From positions 62,420 through 126,419 of the forward strand of contig NZ_JAMFTN010000010.1 of assembly GCF_023922585.1 (NCBI RefSeq): a DNA stretch of 64,000 nt, in the 5' to 3' direction. Within the stretch, counting starts at the first letter, position 1. Each line of letters opens with the position of its first letter. Shown piece by piece: positions 30,416 to 39,009 of the stretch. The stretch comes from Aliidiomarina quisquiliarum. GTDB taxonomy: Bacteria > Pseudomonadota > Gammaproteobacteria > Enterobacterales > Alteromonadaceae. Made by a program: the position numbers and the translations under genes. The notes under the pieces are model-generated. The model saw only the letters and a list, made by a program, of their open reading frames with translations. It searched no databases and had not been told where the DNA came from.

Positions 30416-31174
30416 ATGCTTTTAGCTATTATAATTCTTATATTTGCCCTAGCACTGCTGGCCATTGGTGTTAATGCTATCCAACAGCATAAGCAACGCG
30501 CCGAGCTAGAAAGGCGGCAACAAATTTACCGTTATCGTAATATTTTAGACGAGACGGAAGACTTGATTATTCTTGCCAGCGACTTTCCCTTGGGTAAAGC
30601 CTTACTGCATGTACTTCGTTGCCGCGCCCGCGATGCCTTGAAACTTCTTGTTGCCGTTCAACCAACCGTTACCGATCTACAAGTTCGGCTTGAAGAATAC
30701 GAGCAAGCGGTTAATAGTTTTGATCCAAACGACAAAGCCTTACTGGTAGAAAACTTCACCATTCCCGAACAAGACAAGCAAATTGTTTTTATGCTGCAAG
30801 GGTTGAAAAAAATTCGCCGCTCGCTGCGTGCCGAACACAGTCGTAACCGTGTTGACAGCCAAACCTTTCATGAAGAAGATCGCCGCATTGAAAAAACCTT
30901 ACTTCGCATAAGTGCCGAAAGCCTTATACGCCGCGGAGAAGCAGCCTATTTAACCGGTATGATTGGTTCTGCCCGACAATATTTAGAAAAAGCTTACCGC
31001 ACACTAAACGATGTTGGTTTTACCGATGAATACATTGTTACCAAGCAAGCCTATATAAAAGAAAAACTTGAAGAAATTACGGCTTCATTACGGGCGGCAA
31101 ATGCCAAAGACGCTAAGAAGCGCAATGAGAAGTCTGCCATTGACGAATTATTTGAACCAAAGAAAAAGTGGTAA
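30416..31174 (+). CDS. Membrane-anchored helical protein of unknown function
   Basis: A 252-aa protein with one N-terminal membrane helix (LAIIILIFALALLAIGVNAI) and a long, highly charged alpha-helical cytosolic part, rich in Arg, Glu and Leu (YRYRNILDETEDLIILASD; LRAEHSRNRVD). The C-terminus is basic (KDAKKRNEKSAIDELF). I recognise no domain. It lies between the soluble kinase and yciH on the same strand, only seven bases before yciH, so it probably shares their transcript. Confidence 0.75.
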   Translation: MLLAIIILIFALALLAIGVNAIQQHKQRAELERRQQIYRYRNILDETEDLIILASDFPLGKALLHVLRCRARDALKLLVAVQPTVTDLQVRLEEYEQAVNSFDPNDKALLVENFTIPEQDKQIVFMLQGLKKIRRSLRAEHSRNRVDSQTFHEEDRRIEKTLLRISAESLIRRGEAAYLTGMIGSARQYLEKAYRTLNDVGFTDEYIVTKQAYIKEKLEEITASLRAANAKDAKKRNEKSAIDELFEPKKKW

Positions 31175-31181
31175 TTACAGT

Positions 31182-31514
31182 ATGAGTTTTCGAGATCAGC
31201 TAAGCCAATTGGTATATAGCACCGACAGCGGTAAAATAACCCCTGAAGAGGCCCCTGAGGCCATTCCAAGTGGCGACGGCATTGTACGCATTCGGCGGGA
31301 AACAAAAGGCCGCCGTGGTAAAGGGGTTACGGTTATAGAAGGCTTGGGTTTACCCCAGCAAGAATTAAAGGTACTTGCCACTGCATTAAAGAAACGTTGC
31401 GGCGTAGGCGGCAGCACTAAAGATTACACCATTGAAATTCAAGGCGATCAACGCGACACCTGCGCAGCTTGGCTAGAACAAAAAGGCTATAAAGTAAGGC
31501 TTTCCGGCGGCTAA
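31182..31514 (+). CDS. yciH: SUI1-family translation factor YciH
   Basis: Bacterial homologue of eukaryotic initiation factor eIF1, thought to affect start-site fidelity. The 110-aa product has the SUI1 core at about residues 35-105: RIRRETKGRRGKGVTVIEGL, LKKRCGVGGSTKDYTIEIQG and the end WLEQKGYKVRLSGG. The ATG at 31182 gives the family-typical length; no strong Shine-Dalgarno is seen. Its stop codon overlaps the stop of the convergent STAS gene by three bases. Confidence 0.92.
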   Translation: MSFRDQLSQLVYSTDSGKITPEEAPEAIPSGDGIVRIRRETKGRRGKGVTVIEGLGLPQQELKVLATALKKRCGVGGSTKDYTIEIQGDQRDTCAAWLEQKGYKVRLSGG

Positions 31515-31822
31515 ACAATTTCAAATAATTGCTCGAACTTAGCGCGAATTAGCTGCGCTCGTATTTCCTCACGGCAATGTATTAAACGAATTGATTTTTC
31601 GCCCCCGGCTACACCCAGGAATTTGCGCATATTAAGCAACATGCCTAAACCTGCACTGTCAATACTTTCAGCTTCTCTAAAGTCGACGGTAAATGTGACC
31701 ACATTGGGTTTATAGCCACCGTACGCTTGACGAAACCGCGCCATCAATTGAAAGTCAAACTTACCTTTCACATGAATCGTAAAGTTTCGGCCATTATCGG
31801 TGTACTCCGTATATAAAATCAT
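31511..31822 (-). CDS. STAS-domain anti-anti-sigma-like protein
   Basis: A 103-aa stand-alone STAS domain. The phosphorylation loop is conserved as ESIDSAGLGML, with S56 in the position of the serine that partner kinases modify in SpoIIAA-type proteins. It would work in a partner switch, binding an anti-sigma-like kinase when unphosphorylated. No RsbW-like kinase or PP2C phosphatase gene is visible near it. It starts 152 bases from, and divergent to, the two-receiver regulator, which suggests a shared control region. Confidence 0.88.
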   Translation of the reverse strand: MILYTEYTDNGRNFTIHVKGKFDFQLMARFRQAYGGYKPNVVTFTVDFREAESIDSAGLGMLLNMRKFLGVAGGEKSIRLIHCREEIRAQLIRAKFEQLFEIV

Positions 31823-31974
31823 AACGCATTTACCATCTAGTGGGTTGATACTACTGTATGTTTTTGATTATACCCTTATTTACTGTACTCGTACCCTAGT
31901 ATCTACAAAACTTGTCAAATGTATACCCATACCATATTCTGACGCTAGTTTTTTTGCATACAGTGAGCAATTTC

Positions 31975-32772
31975 ATGACCTCTTTGACTGTCGACCAACT
32001 CTCATTACTGCTAGTTGAGCCGTCTGAAGTACAACGTAAAGTCATTACCCGCCACCTTACCGACGCAGGAGTTATTTCGGTCCATAGCGCCGACAGCATA
32101 ACCACTGCCAAAGAAAAGTTGCCCGCTTTACAACCTGACTTAGTTGTCAGCGCTATGTATTTTGAAGACGGTGAAGGCATGGACCTACTTCATTTTATAC
32201 AGCAACAGCAAAGCCTGCGCGACAGTTTGTTTATGCTGGTATCGAGCGAACATAAACGCCAACAGCTTGAAACTTTCCGCCAAGCGGGCTGCATTGCAAT
32301 TTTACCAAAGCCTTTTACCCCGCAGCATTTACAACGGGCAATTAACGCCACTCTCGACCTTATTGAGCCTACTGCCTTTGAGCTCGAAAGCTTCGATGTA
32401 GACGACTTACGTGTGTTGCTGGTCGACGATAGCAATATGTCGCGGCAATATTTACGCCGAGTGTTTGAAAGTATTGGTATTACCCAAATAACTGAAGCCA
32501 CTGATGGCCGTGAAGGTATCGAAGCGTTAAAACAGCACGACTTCGACTTAATTTGCACCGATTACCACATGCCCGAAATGGACGGCCGCGAATTAGCAGA
32601 AACTATTCGTAAGCAACCCACTCACCAACATATTCCTATTCTTATGGTTTCAGCCCGAGCCGATGAACTTCAGCTAGCGCAAATTGAGCAAGCAGGTATT
32701 AACGCTCTTACAAACAAGCCTTTTGAGCCTGAAGTACTGCGCCGCACCTTAAAGCAATTGCTCGACGGTTAA
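31975..32772 (+). CDS. Tandem-receiver response regulator with a degenerate first receiver
   Basis: A 266-aa protein made of two CheY-like receivers and nothing else. The second (about residues 142-266) is complete: acidic pair LLVDDSN, phospho-acceptor D196 in CTDYHMPEMDG, MVSAR, and the lysine in NKPFEP. The first (about residues 9-130) keeps the KPF end and the overall fold, but its acidic pair is reduced (LLLVEPSE) and the acceptor aspartate is replaced by A60 (DLVVSAMYF). It is therefore a pseudo-receiver, unlikely to be phosphorylated. I chose the ATG at 31975 over an upstream frame opening at 31912. Output must be by protein contact. Confidence 0.9.
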   Translation: MTSLTVDQLSLLLVEPSEVQRKVITRHLTDAGVISVHSADSITTAKEKLPALQPDLVVSAMYFEDGEGMDLLHFIQQQQSLRDSLFMLVSSEHKRQQLETFRQAGCIAILPKPFTPQHLQRAINATLDLIEPTAFELESFDVDDLRVLLVDDSNMSRQYLRRVFESIGITQITEATDGREGIEALKQHDFDLICTDYHMPEMDGRELAETIRKQPTHQHIPILMVSARADELQLAQIEQAGINALTNKPFEPEVLRRTLKQLLDG

Positions 32773-32800
32773 GCGCAAACACCAAATTCTTTAATGAAAA

Positions 32801-32829
32801 TCCCAGGTGGTTGCAGTAATCACCCGGGA
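32801..32829 (-). terminator. Terminator hairpin between the receiver protein and the amidohydrolase genes
   Basis: TCCCAGGTG (32801-32809) and CACCCGGGA (32821-32829) pair over 9 bp with one mismatch. On the minus strand the stem is followed by TTTT, so it best terminates the amidohydrolase operon. It may also slow plus-strand transcription. Confidence 0.55.
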
Positions 32830-32866
32830 CTTTCCATGCCTAAAACTATACCGCTACAACTGGCTG

Positions 32867-34153
32867 CTAGTTATTAGGGCGCTCACTATATTTTTCATAC
32901 AGCTGTAATTGGCGGTTACTTAAATTTACTTCGCGACCATCAATAAACATATACTCAATACGTTGGCCTAAATGATCAAGCACATCGCCGGCCGACACTA
33001 TTAACGTTGCTTGCTTACCCACATCTAACGAGCCTAAGCTCTTGTCGACCCCCATAAAGCGGGCTGGGGTAAGCGTAATTGCACGTAGTGCTGCTTGGTA
33101 GTCTAAGCCATAGGCCACCGCATTGCCGGCACCAAAGGCAAGGTTACGACTGTCCCAGTAGCCTGGGTAGGCAATTGCAAAGTCAACACCTGCTGCATGT
33201 AACATCGCGGGGGTTGCATACGCAGTATCGTAGCCATCGTCTACTCGGCTAGGTAAGCCATAAGGGTAACCAAAAATAACCGGCGTTTTTAGTTCTGCTA
33301 AGGTGTCTGCCATCATCCAGCTGTCGCGCGCGCCCACGAAAGTCATGGCAAAACCATATTCACGATTAAATTGCAGTGCTTGCTCTAACTGACGCCGATC
33401 ATCCGCGTGCACAAACAGCTGTAAGTCGCCTGTGAACAAACCTCGCATGGCTTCCCAGCGTTGGTCTACCCGTGTTTGCGTACCTTCTAACCGACCTTCA
33501 TGATAAGCCTTGGCCATCACAAACACTTGTAGCAGCTCTTGGTAGGCTTCCGCATTGGCTTTATGCTGTTCCGCTGGTGTGCGGCGTTCCCACCATGCAC
33601 TGTTTAAGCCAATGCGTGGCCAGCTAACATGCAGTGCCACTGGGCCAACTTCAAGGGCGTCACGCCAGTTCCAGCCGTCAAGCTGCATTAAGCTAGAGCG
33701 ACCATTCACTAAGTTACCTTGCGGCACCGTTTGCGCATGGGTTATACCCATATAACGAATCGTAGGAATAATATCCGAATCGGCATTAAAAGCATGGTGA
33801 GCCAACACCTCTGGCGTTACTGTACCCACTTCGCGCATGTCATTGGTGGGCCGCGCTTGCTCAAGTTCAATCAGCCCAAGGGTAGTATCAAGGGCAATTA
33901 AACCTGGGTAAACATGTTGGCCGCTCACATTAATAATCTGAGCATTAGCTGGCACCGTAAGCTCTTTACCCATGGCAGCTATCTTACCGTCGACAATTAA
34001 TAAGTCAGTTTGTTCTAACGAGCCATGGCTAACCGTATGCAAGGTACCCCCTTGCAACAAAATAGCCTGCTTGGCCTCAGCCCCAGGAGCTATGTTGTGC
34101 GCCTGAATAGGCAGCGCTACTAAGAATAGCAGCAGTCCTAAAAAACCTTTCAT
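32867..34153 (-). CDS. Secreted amidohydrolase-like protein lacking the metal motif
   Basis: A 428-aa protein with a signal peptide (LLLFLVALPIQAHN) and the composite beta-sandwich plus TIM-barrel layout of amidohydrolases (ILLQGGTLHTVS at the start, LGSLDVGKQATLIVSAGDV at the end). The diagnostic HxH metal motif after the first barrel strand is gone: where it should stand (YPGLIALDTTLGL) there is no histidine. A histidine remains in LFVHADD. It is likely catalytically dead or altered, and may be a partner of the larger protein. Its ATG overlaps the upstream stop (TAATG), so the two are translated together. Confidence 0.85.
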   Translation of the reverse strand: MKGFLGLLLFLVALPIQAHNIAPGAEAKQAILLQGGTLHTVSHGSLEQTDLLIVDGKIAAMGKELTVPANAQIINVSGQHVYPGLIALDTTLGLIELEQARPTNDMREVGTVTPEVLAHHAFNADSDIIPTIRYMGITHAQTVPQGNLVNGRSSLMQLDGWNWRDALEVGPVALHVSWPRIGLNSAWWERRTPAEQHKANAEAYQELLQVFVMAKAYHEGRLEGTQTRVDQRWEAMRGLFTGDLQLFVHADDRRQLEQALQFNREYGFAMTFVGARDSWMMADTLAELKTPVIFGYPYGLPSRVDDGYDTAYATPAMLHAAGVDFAIAYPGYWDSRNLAFGAGNAVAYGLDYQAALRAITLTPARFMGVDKSLGSLDVGKQATLIVSAGDVLDHLGQRIEYMFIDGREVNLSNRQLQLYEKYSERPNN

Positions 34154-37100
34154 TAGTGCGCTCCTTTCATTTCAAACGTAAGCATTTCAAAGCTCTGTGT
34201 CGCGTTATTCAGCTGGCTAAACTCCTGCCAGCGCCACACGTCGTGGTTATCTTCACAGTGCCAAGTGGGCGGCGTAGGCCGATAGCCATTGCTATTACCG
34301 CGCTGGGCTTCACTGCCTTTGCTCAACACTAATTCAAGCAGCAATTTGCGCTCGTTGGCAATCTCTGCCCGACGGGCTAAATCTGCCTGGCGATCAAAAT
34401 ATTTCCGCCCTTCAATCCAAGTTTGCTGTGGCTGCGCGTAAGCCGACAATGGGTGTGCATTCCACAGTACAAAGTCGGCTTGTTTGCCCACGGTTAAACT
34501 ACCCACATACTTGTCTACTTCCAATTGCATAGCCGGATAAAGCGTTATCATTTTCAACGCTTCATGCTCGTCCATTCCACAATAACGTACCGACTTGGCC
34601 GCTTCCGTATTTAAGCGGCGCTGTAAGTCGTTGCTGTCAGAGTTAATACTGGTCAGCACGCCTTTATTCATCATGCCACAGGTATTTTGTGGCACGGCGT
34701 CATAGGCTTCAAACTTAAACGCCCACCAGTCGGCAAAGGTCGACGCTCGCGCCCCATGTTCACGCATTTCGTCGGCCACTTTGTAACCTTCTAACACGTG
34801 GGTAAAGGTGTGTATTTTGAAACCCAATTCATCAACCACGTCCATTAACGACACAATTTCAGAAGCCACATAGCTATGTACGTGAGTGTGGCGCTCGTTA
34901 TTAACTATTTGTAGTAAGGTTTCCATGCGGTAGTCGGTTCGAGGTGGTGCCGTACGGCGGCGCTCGCTGCGACTTAAGCGAGCATAATCAGCTTTCGCTT
35001 GTTCATATTCCCGCGCTGTTTGGAAGTAGTCACGCATCATTGCTGCCACACCCATACGGGTTTGTGGGTAACGAATGCGGTTCATGTCGCCCCAGTTGCT
35101 TTGCTTTACGTTTTCACCTAAAGCCATTTTTATGGTGGGCGGCACTTCTTTAAACTTTAAGCCTTCTGCACCTTGGCCCCAACGTAATTTAATGGCTTGT
35201 CCTTGGCCACCAATAGGGTTGGCTGAACCATGCAGTAAGTGAGCAACTGTTGTACCACCTGCCAGTGAACGATAAATATGAATGTCGTCTGGGTTTACTA
35301 CGTCACCAATATGAACTTCTGCTGTTACCGCCTCGGTACCTTCGTTAACCCCTTGGGAAATGGCAATATGCGAGTGTTCGTCAATAATGCCTGGCGTTAC
35401 ATGCATACCAGTGGCGTCTATAACCTGGTAACCACGTGGCGTCGGCAGGTTTTTTCCAATGCGGTGAATTAAGCCGTTGCGAACAATAATGTCCGTTTCA
35501 GCTAATACCCCTTGGCTATCGGCTGTCCATACGGTGGCATTACGAATGTGCAGGTTAGTTTGCTCTGGTTGAGTGGTCACCCCAAAGCCTGTGTTCGGCC
35601 AAGTCAACTGGCTTACATATTTTGGTGTGCCTGCTTGGCGGCGCTCTGCCGCTGGGGTCGTTTCCGGCTCAGGCCGTGTGGCGGTAAAGGTTAATAGCTC
35701 GCTGGCAGTATTCTGCGCTCGCCCTGAAAAGCCGGTAAGCGAATCAGGTTGTAGGCGGAATCGATGCACACCAGCAATACCAAAAGCAGTTAAGTCGGCG
35801 GTAAAATATAGTTTATTATCATCGCTACTTAGCTGGGTTAGTTTCACCTCGGTTTCGCCTGCGCTTAACTTGCCTTGTAAACGCCCTTCTCCAGAAACCG
35901 AAAGCGTTAAGCTTTGGCCATTTAATTCAAGACTATAGTCACCTACAAACGACGCTGGGTGCATGTCTTTTAAGCGTTGCTCTTGGCCCTGCAGCCACAC
36001 AGACACAATTTCACCATCGGTAAACAAATCACCGCGTGAAACCACTAAGTCGGCTCGATAGCCAGCAGCTAAACGGCCCGCTTGATTAGCTACCCCGGCT
36101 ATTTCAGCCGGTACCGTGGTTAATGCCGCCAGCGCTTGTTCCGGCTTTAAACCGTAATCAATAGCTTTGCGAATATTGGCCCAGAAGTCGTCTTTTTTAT
36201 CTAACCCATGGGTGGTAAAGGCAAAGGTAATACCTGCATTTGCAACCGCTGCAGGGTTACCTGGCGCTCGCTCCCAATGACGCAGATCTGTTAATGACAC
36301 ATCAAGCTCAGCAAACTGGCCGTTTAATTCAGGCGCCGCCGGAAAACCTAAAGGTAAAATAAGCGTACTGCCAGTACTTTTTACTGCATTTATTCGGCTG
36401 TATTCAAAGCCCGAACCTAGCACCGTTAAGGGTACCGAAAACTCGGCAAACACATGGCTAGCACGCAATAAGTTTTGTTCGTCAGAGGCTTCAAACACCA
36501 CCCCGTCGTTAGCCACGCTGGCTAATGCAGCTAAAGGCGCATTAAACTCCACCGGCCCATTGGCACTGTGTAACCCTTGTGCTTCTTTATACCAAGCCGC
36601 ATCAGAAAGAGTTTGTCGAATAAGGGCAATACTACCCATCAATGAACTGGGGTACTGCTGGGCCGAACTACCTTTGTCGAAGGAAGCAAAGTGGCGCCCG
36701 TGGGAACGATAAATAATATCGTTCGGTAGCTGATCGGCAAGCGACACAGTAGCGGCACGGCCACGGAAAATACCGTCTAGGCGTGCCGTTTGTACTGCAG
36801 TAAAGCCAAGATCTATGTAACCTTTCGCGTCGCGCTTGCTGGCCGTTACGGTTTCATACCAAGTGCGCTCCGCATGAATTGCTGCGTTGCTACCATTACC
36901 GCCTTCTCGTGCATTTGAATATTGTGGCATTTGGCCACGGCCACGAGGACCACGCGGCTCAGGTTTTGCTACCGCATAATTACTATAAGGGTCGATAAAA
37001 CCAGGATAAATAGTATAACCGGTGGCATCTACCACACGGGCACCTGCAGGGGCACGGTTATTACGCTCAATAGAGCGAATCACACCATGCTCAATTACCA

Positions 37101-37281
37101 AGGTGGCATTTTCTAAACGTGTACCCGGTTCCGTAATCAACGTAGCATTGGTTAATGCCACTAAACTCGGATTGTGTTCGTGCAAGCCGCGTATAGGTGT
37201 TGTTTGGTCCGCAATAGCGAGTACACTCACCCCGGCGGCAGCTATAGCACTAAGGCCTAGCCAAGCGCTTCTTCGCTTCAT
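34153..37281 (-). CDS. Two-domain amidohydrolase, N-terminal half degenerate
   Basis: A 1042-aa exported protein with a signal peptide (SAIAAAGVSVLAIAD). It contains two successive amidohydrolase modules. In the first (about residues 40-450) the metal motif site reads YPGFIDPYSNY and has no HxH. In the second (about residues 580-1000) the motif is intact (VTPGIIDEHSHIA) and further candidate ligands appear in HTHVHSY, TFTHVLEGY and the final SINSDSND, so this half should bind metal. The end GSLTVGKQADFVLWNAHPL is a typical composite-domain signature. The substrate is unknown. It forms a two-gene operon with the 428-aa partner and has a long upstream region facing the cytochrome genes. Confidence 0.88.
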   Translation of the reverse strand: MKRRSAWLGLSAIAAAGVSVLAIADQTTPIRGLHEHNPSLVALTNATLITEPGTRLENATLVIEHGVIRSIERNNRAPAGARVVDATGYTIYPGFIDPYSNYAVAKPEPRGPRGRGQMPQYSNAREGGNGSNAAIHAERTWYETVTASKRDAKGYIDLGFTAVQTARLDGIFRGRAATVSLADQLPNDIIYRSHGRHFASFDKGSSAQQYPSSLMGSIALIRQTLSDAAWYKEAQGLHSANGPVEFNAPLAALASVANDGVVFEASDEQNLLRASHVFAEFSVPLTVLGSGFEYSRINAVKSTGSTLILPLGFPAAPELNGQFAELDVSLTDLRHWERAPGNPAAVANAGITFAFTTHGLDKKDDFWANIRKAIDYGLKPEQALAALTTVPAEIAGVANQAGRLAAGYRADLVVSRGDLFTDGEIVSVWLQGQEQRLKDMHPASFVGDYSLELNGQSLTLSVSGEGRLQGKLSAGETEVKLTQLSSDDNKLYFTADLTAFGIAGVHRFRLQPDSLTGFSGRAQNTASELLTFTATRPEPETTPAAERRQAGTPKYVSQLTWPNTGFGVTTQPEQTNLHIRNATVWTADSQGVLAETDIIVRNGLIHRIGKNLPTPRGYQVIDATGMHVTPGIIDEHSHIAISQGVNEGTEAVTAEVHIGDVVNPDDIHIYRSLAGGTTVAHLLHGSANPIGGQGQAIKLRWGQGAEGLKFKEVPPTIKMALGENVKQSNWGDMNRIRYPQTRMGVAAMMRDYFQTAREYEQAKADYARLSRSERRRTAPPRTDYRMETLLQIVNNERHTHVHSYVASEIVSLMDVVDELGFKIHTFTHVLEGYKVADEMREHGARASTFADWWAFKFEAYDAVPQNTCGMMNKGVLTSINSDSNDLQRRLNTEAAKSVRYCGMDEHEALKMITLYPAMQLEVDKYVGSLTVGKQADFVLWNAHPLSAYAQPQQTWIEGRKYFDRQADLARRAEIANERKLLLELVLSKGSEAQRGNSNGYRPTPPTWHCEDNHDVWRWQEFSQLNNATQSFEMLTFEMKGAH

Positions 37282-37436
37282 CCTGCCTTCCTCTTAAGTT
37301 TATAATTATGGTATCATTTTCTATTAGTGGCGTGTTTTAGTACTTCTCGCAAGCACTGTCCGATGAAGCGCCAAAACAAAACGACCAAGTTCTTTTTTTA
37401 CTTTAATACTTTCTGCAAAAACGTGTATTGTTACTG

Positions 37437-37469
37437 TTGTTGGCACAACTTGTGGCACAACATTACTAT
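37437..37469 (+). promoter_or_regulatory. Cytochrome c' promoter overlapped by a tandem repeat
   Basis: TTGGCA (37440-37445), an 18-base spacer and TACTAT (37464-37469) form a plausible promoter about 40 bases upstream of the start codon. Two near-identical units, TTGTTGGCACAAC (37437-37449) and TTGTGGCACAAC (37450-37461), lie end to end across the -35 box and spacer. The second contains the palindrome TTGTG-G-CACAA. A repressor or activator site is likely; the regulator is unknown. Confidence 0.5.
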
Positions 37470-37511
37470 ATACAACCAGAAGCATACCCCGAATGACAAA
37501 AGGATCATCAA

Positions 37512-37979
37512 ATGATTTTAAAAAAACTACTCCCCCTTGCTGCCATTATTAGCATTGGTTTTACTGCCCCATCGGTTTCTGCCGACACCTTCGTAAACGC
37601 CGCAGACACAGTGGAATACCGTCAGCACGCCTTTTCAATGATCCGCGACAATTTTGGCATTATGGCGGGTATGGTGCGTGGCGAAATTAAGTACGACGCA
37701 GCCACTTTTCAGCAGCATGCCAACGCGGTAAAACATTTAGCCCATATTCCTTTGGCCGGCTTTACGGGTGTTGGTAAAAACGTCACCACCGACAGCGACG
37801 CATTACCAGCCATTTGGACCAAATGGAGCGACTTTGAAAGCAAAATGAATGACTTGATTAATGCTTCTGCTGAACTAGCCGTAGCTGCGGAAAGTGGGGC
37901 AATACGTACTATCGCACCTAAGTTTTTAGCCACTGCAGGTACCTGTAAGCAGTGCCACGACAACTACCGAGCAGACTAA
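37512..37979 (+). CDS. Cytochrome c' (class II, periplasmic)
   Basis: A 155-aa periplasmic c-type cytochrome. The signal peptide ends at about residue 24 (..APSVSADT). Four-helix-bundle features match cytochrome c': YRQHAFSMIRDNFGIM near the N-terminus, PAIWTKWSDFESK in the middle, and the single haem site CKQCH (C145, C148, H149) at the extreme C-terminus. Family members bind NO and CO and protect against nitrosative stress. AGGA about nine bases upstream supports the ATG at 37512. It is followed two bases later by a cytochrome b561, its probable electron partner. Confidence 0.92.
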   Translation: MILKKLLPLAAIISIGFTAPSVSADTFVNAADTVEYRQHAFSMIRDNFGIMAGMVRGEIKYDAATFQQHANAVKHLAHIPLAGFTGVGKNVTTDSDALPAIWTKWSDFESKMNDLINASAELAVAAESGAIRTIAPKFLATAGTCKQCHDNYRAD

Positions 37980-37981
37980 CC

Positions 37982-38638
37982 ATGACGGTACGAGTATGGG
38001 ACGGTTTTATCCGCGGCTTCCACTGGCTACTGCTAGTGGCATTTGCGGGCCTTTGGTACACGGGCGGCGACTTTATGCATGTGGATCGCCACGAGCAGTT
38101 AGGCACTTTTCTATTGGCATTAATTATTAGCCGCATTATTTGGGGCTTTGTTGGTAGTGAATCAGCTCGGTTCCGCTATTTTATCGCTGGTCCAAAAGCG
38201 TTATTTCTTTACTTGCGTGCGCCAAAGTCTTTTCAGTCACATACTCACAACCCCATGGGTGGCTGGTCTGTTATTCTTATGCTGGCCTTACTTTTAGTGC
38301 AAGGGGTCACTGGGCTATTTACCGACGATGCCATTTTTTATCGGGGCCCGCTCGCTGCTTTAGCAAGTAAAGACACATTAAGAACCATGACCACCATTCA
38401 TTCTTTGAACTTCGACCTACTAAAAATAGTAATAGGCCTGCACACGCTCGCTATTGTGGTGTATAAATTTGTTGGCGAGCCTTTGGTATACGCCATGATC
38501 AAAGGCGACAAAAAAGCCGACCCTGCCACACAACCACGCATTGTTCACGGTGCTTGGGGTTATTTAATACTTGCGGTTGTGTATGGCTTACTCACTTTAC
38601 TATTTCGCGCTGTTCCTTATATTCAGGCTGCTTTATGA
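37982..38638 (+). CDS. Cytochrome b561-type membrane protein
   Basis: A 218-aa inner-membrane di-haem b protein with four hydrophobic helices (about residues 12-28, 40-58, 95-112 and 150-172) and a fifth at the C-terminus. Histidines typical of the bacterial b561/Ni-hydrogenase cytochrome b family are present in FIRGFHWLLL, THNPMGGW and IVIGLHTLAIV. It probably passes electrons between the quinone pool and the cytochrome c' encoded just upstream. It starts two bases after that gene's stop, and its own stop overlaps the next start (ATGA). Confidence 0.9.
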   Translation: MTVRVWDGFIRGFHWLLLVAFAGLWYTGGDFMHVDRHEQLGTFLLALIISRIIWGFVGSESARFRYFIAGPKALFLYLRAPKSFQSHTHNPMGGWSVILMLALLLVQGVTGLFTDDAIFYRGPLAALASKDTLRTMTTIHSLNFDLLKIVIGLHTLAIVVYKFVGEPLVYAMIKGDKKADPATQPRIVHGAWGYLILAVVYGLLTLLFRAVPYIQAAL

Positions 38639-39009
38639 CATCAATACTTATTGCCGACGACGACTTTATTAGTTTGGAAGTACTTAAAGCTATGCTAAGC
38701 CAATTCCCCGTAACTGTGCATACGGCCAGTAACGGCCCTGAAGCTATTGCATTAGCTGAAAACATTCAGCCCGCGCTAATTATTCTAGACTACGAAATGC
38801 CTGCCATGACAGGCGCTGAAGCCTGCCAACAACTGCGTTTACAGCCGCAGTTTGCCGACACCCCCATTATTGCCTTAACCGGTCACCAAAGTCCTACCGA
38901 GCTAAACGCCTGCCGCGTAGCGGGCATGAATGAAACCTTATACAAGCCGGTTTCTCCTGAAGCCTTAGCTGCAACACTAGCTAGTTACCTACCGCAACTG
39001 GCCAAATAG
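38635..39009 (+). CDS. Single-domain response regulator
   Basis: A 124-aa CheY-like receiver with no output domain. The acidic pair (LIADDDF), the acceptor D52 (LILDYEMPAMTG), the ALTG threonine and the lysine in YKPVSPE are all present, so phosphorylation is expected. Its ATG overlaps the stop of the cytochrome b561 gene by four bases, an unusual partner for a receiver protein. The cognate kinase is not adjacent. The 3' end overlaps the convergent DnaJ-domain gene by 25 bases. Confidence 0.92.
   Translation: MTSILIADDDFISLEVLKAMLSQFPVTVHTASNGPEAIALAENIQPALIILDYEMPAMTGAEACQQLRLQPQFADTPIIALTGHQSPTELNACRVAGMNETLYKPVSPEALAATLASYLPQLAK

Noticed and set aside
35573-35938. Plus-strand frame of 121 codons
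   Set aside because: Antisense to the two-domain amidohydrolase; no codon bias or motif.
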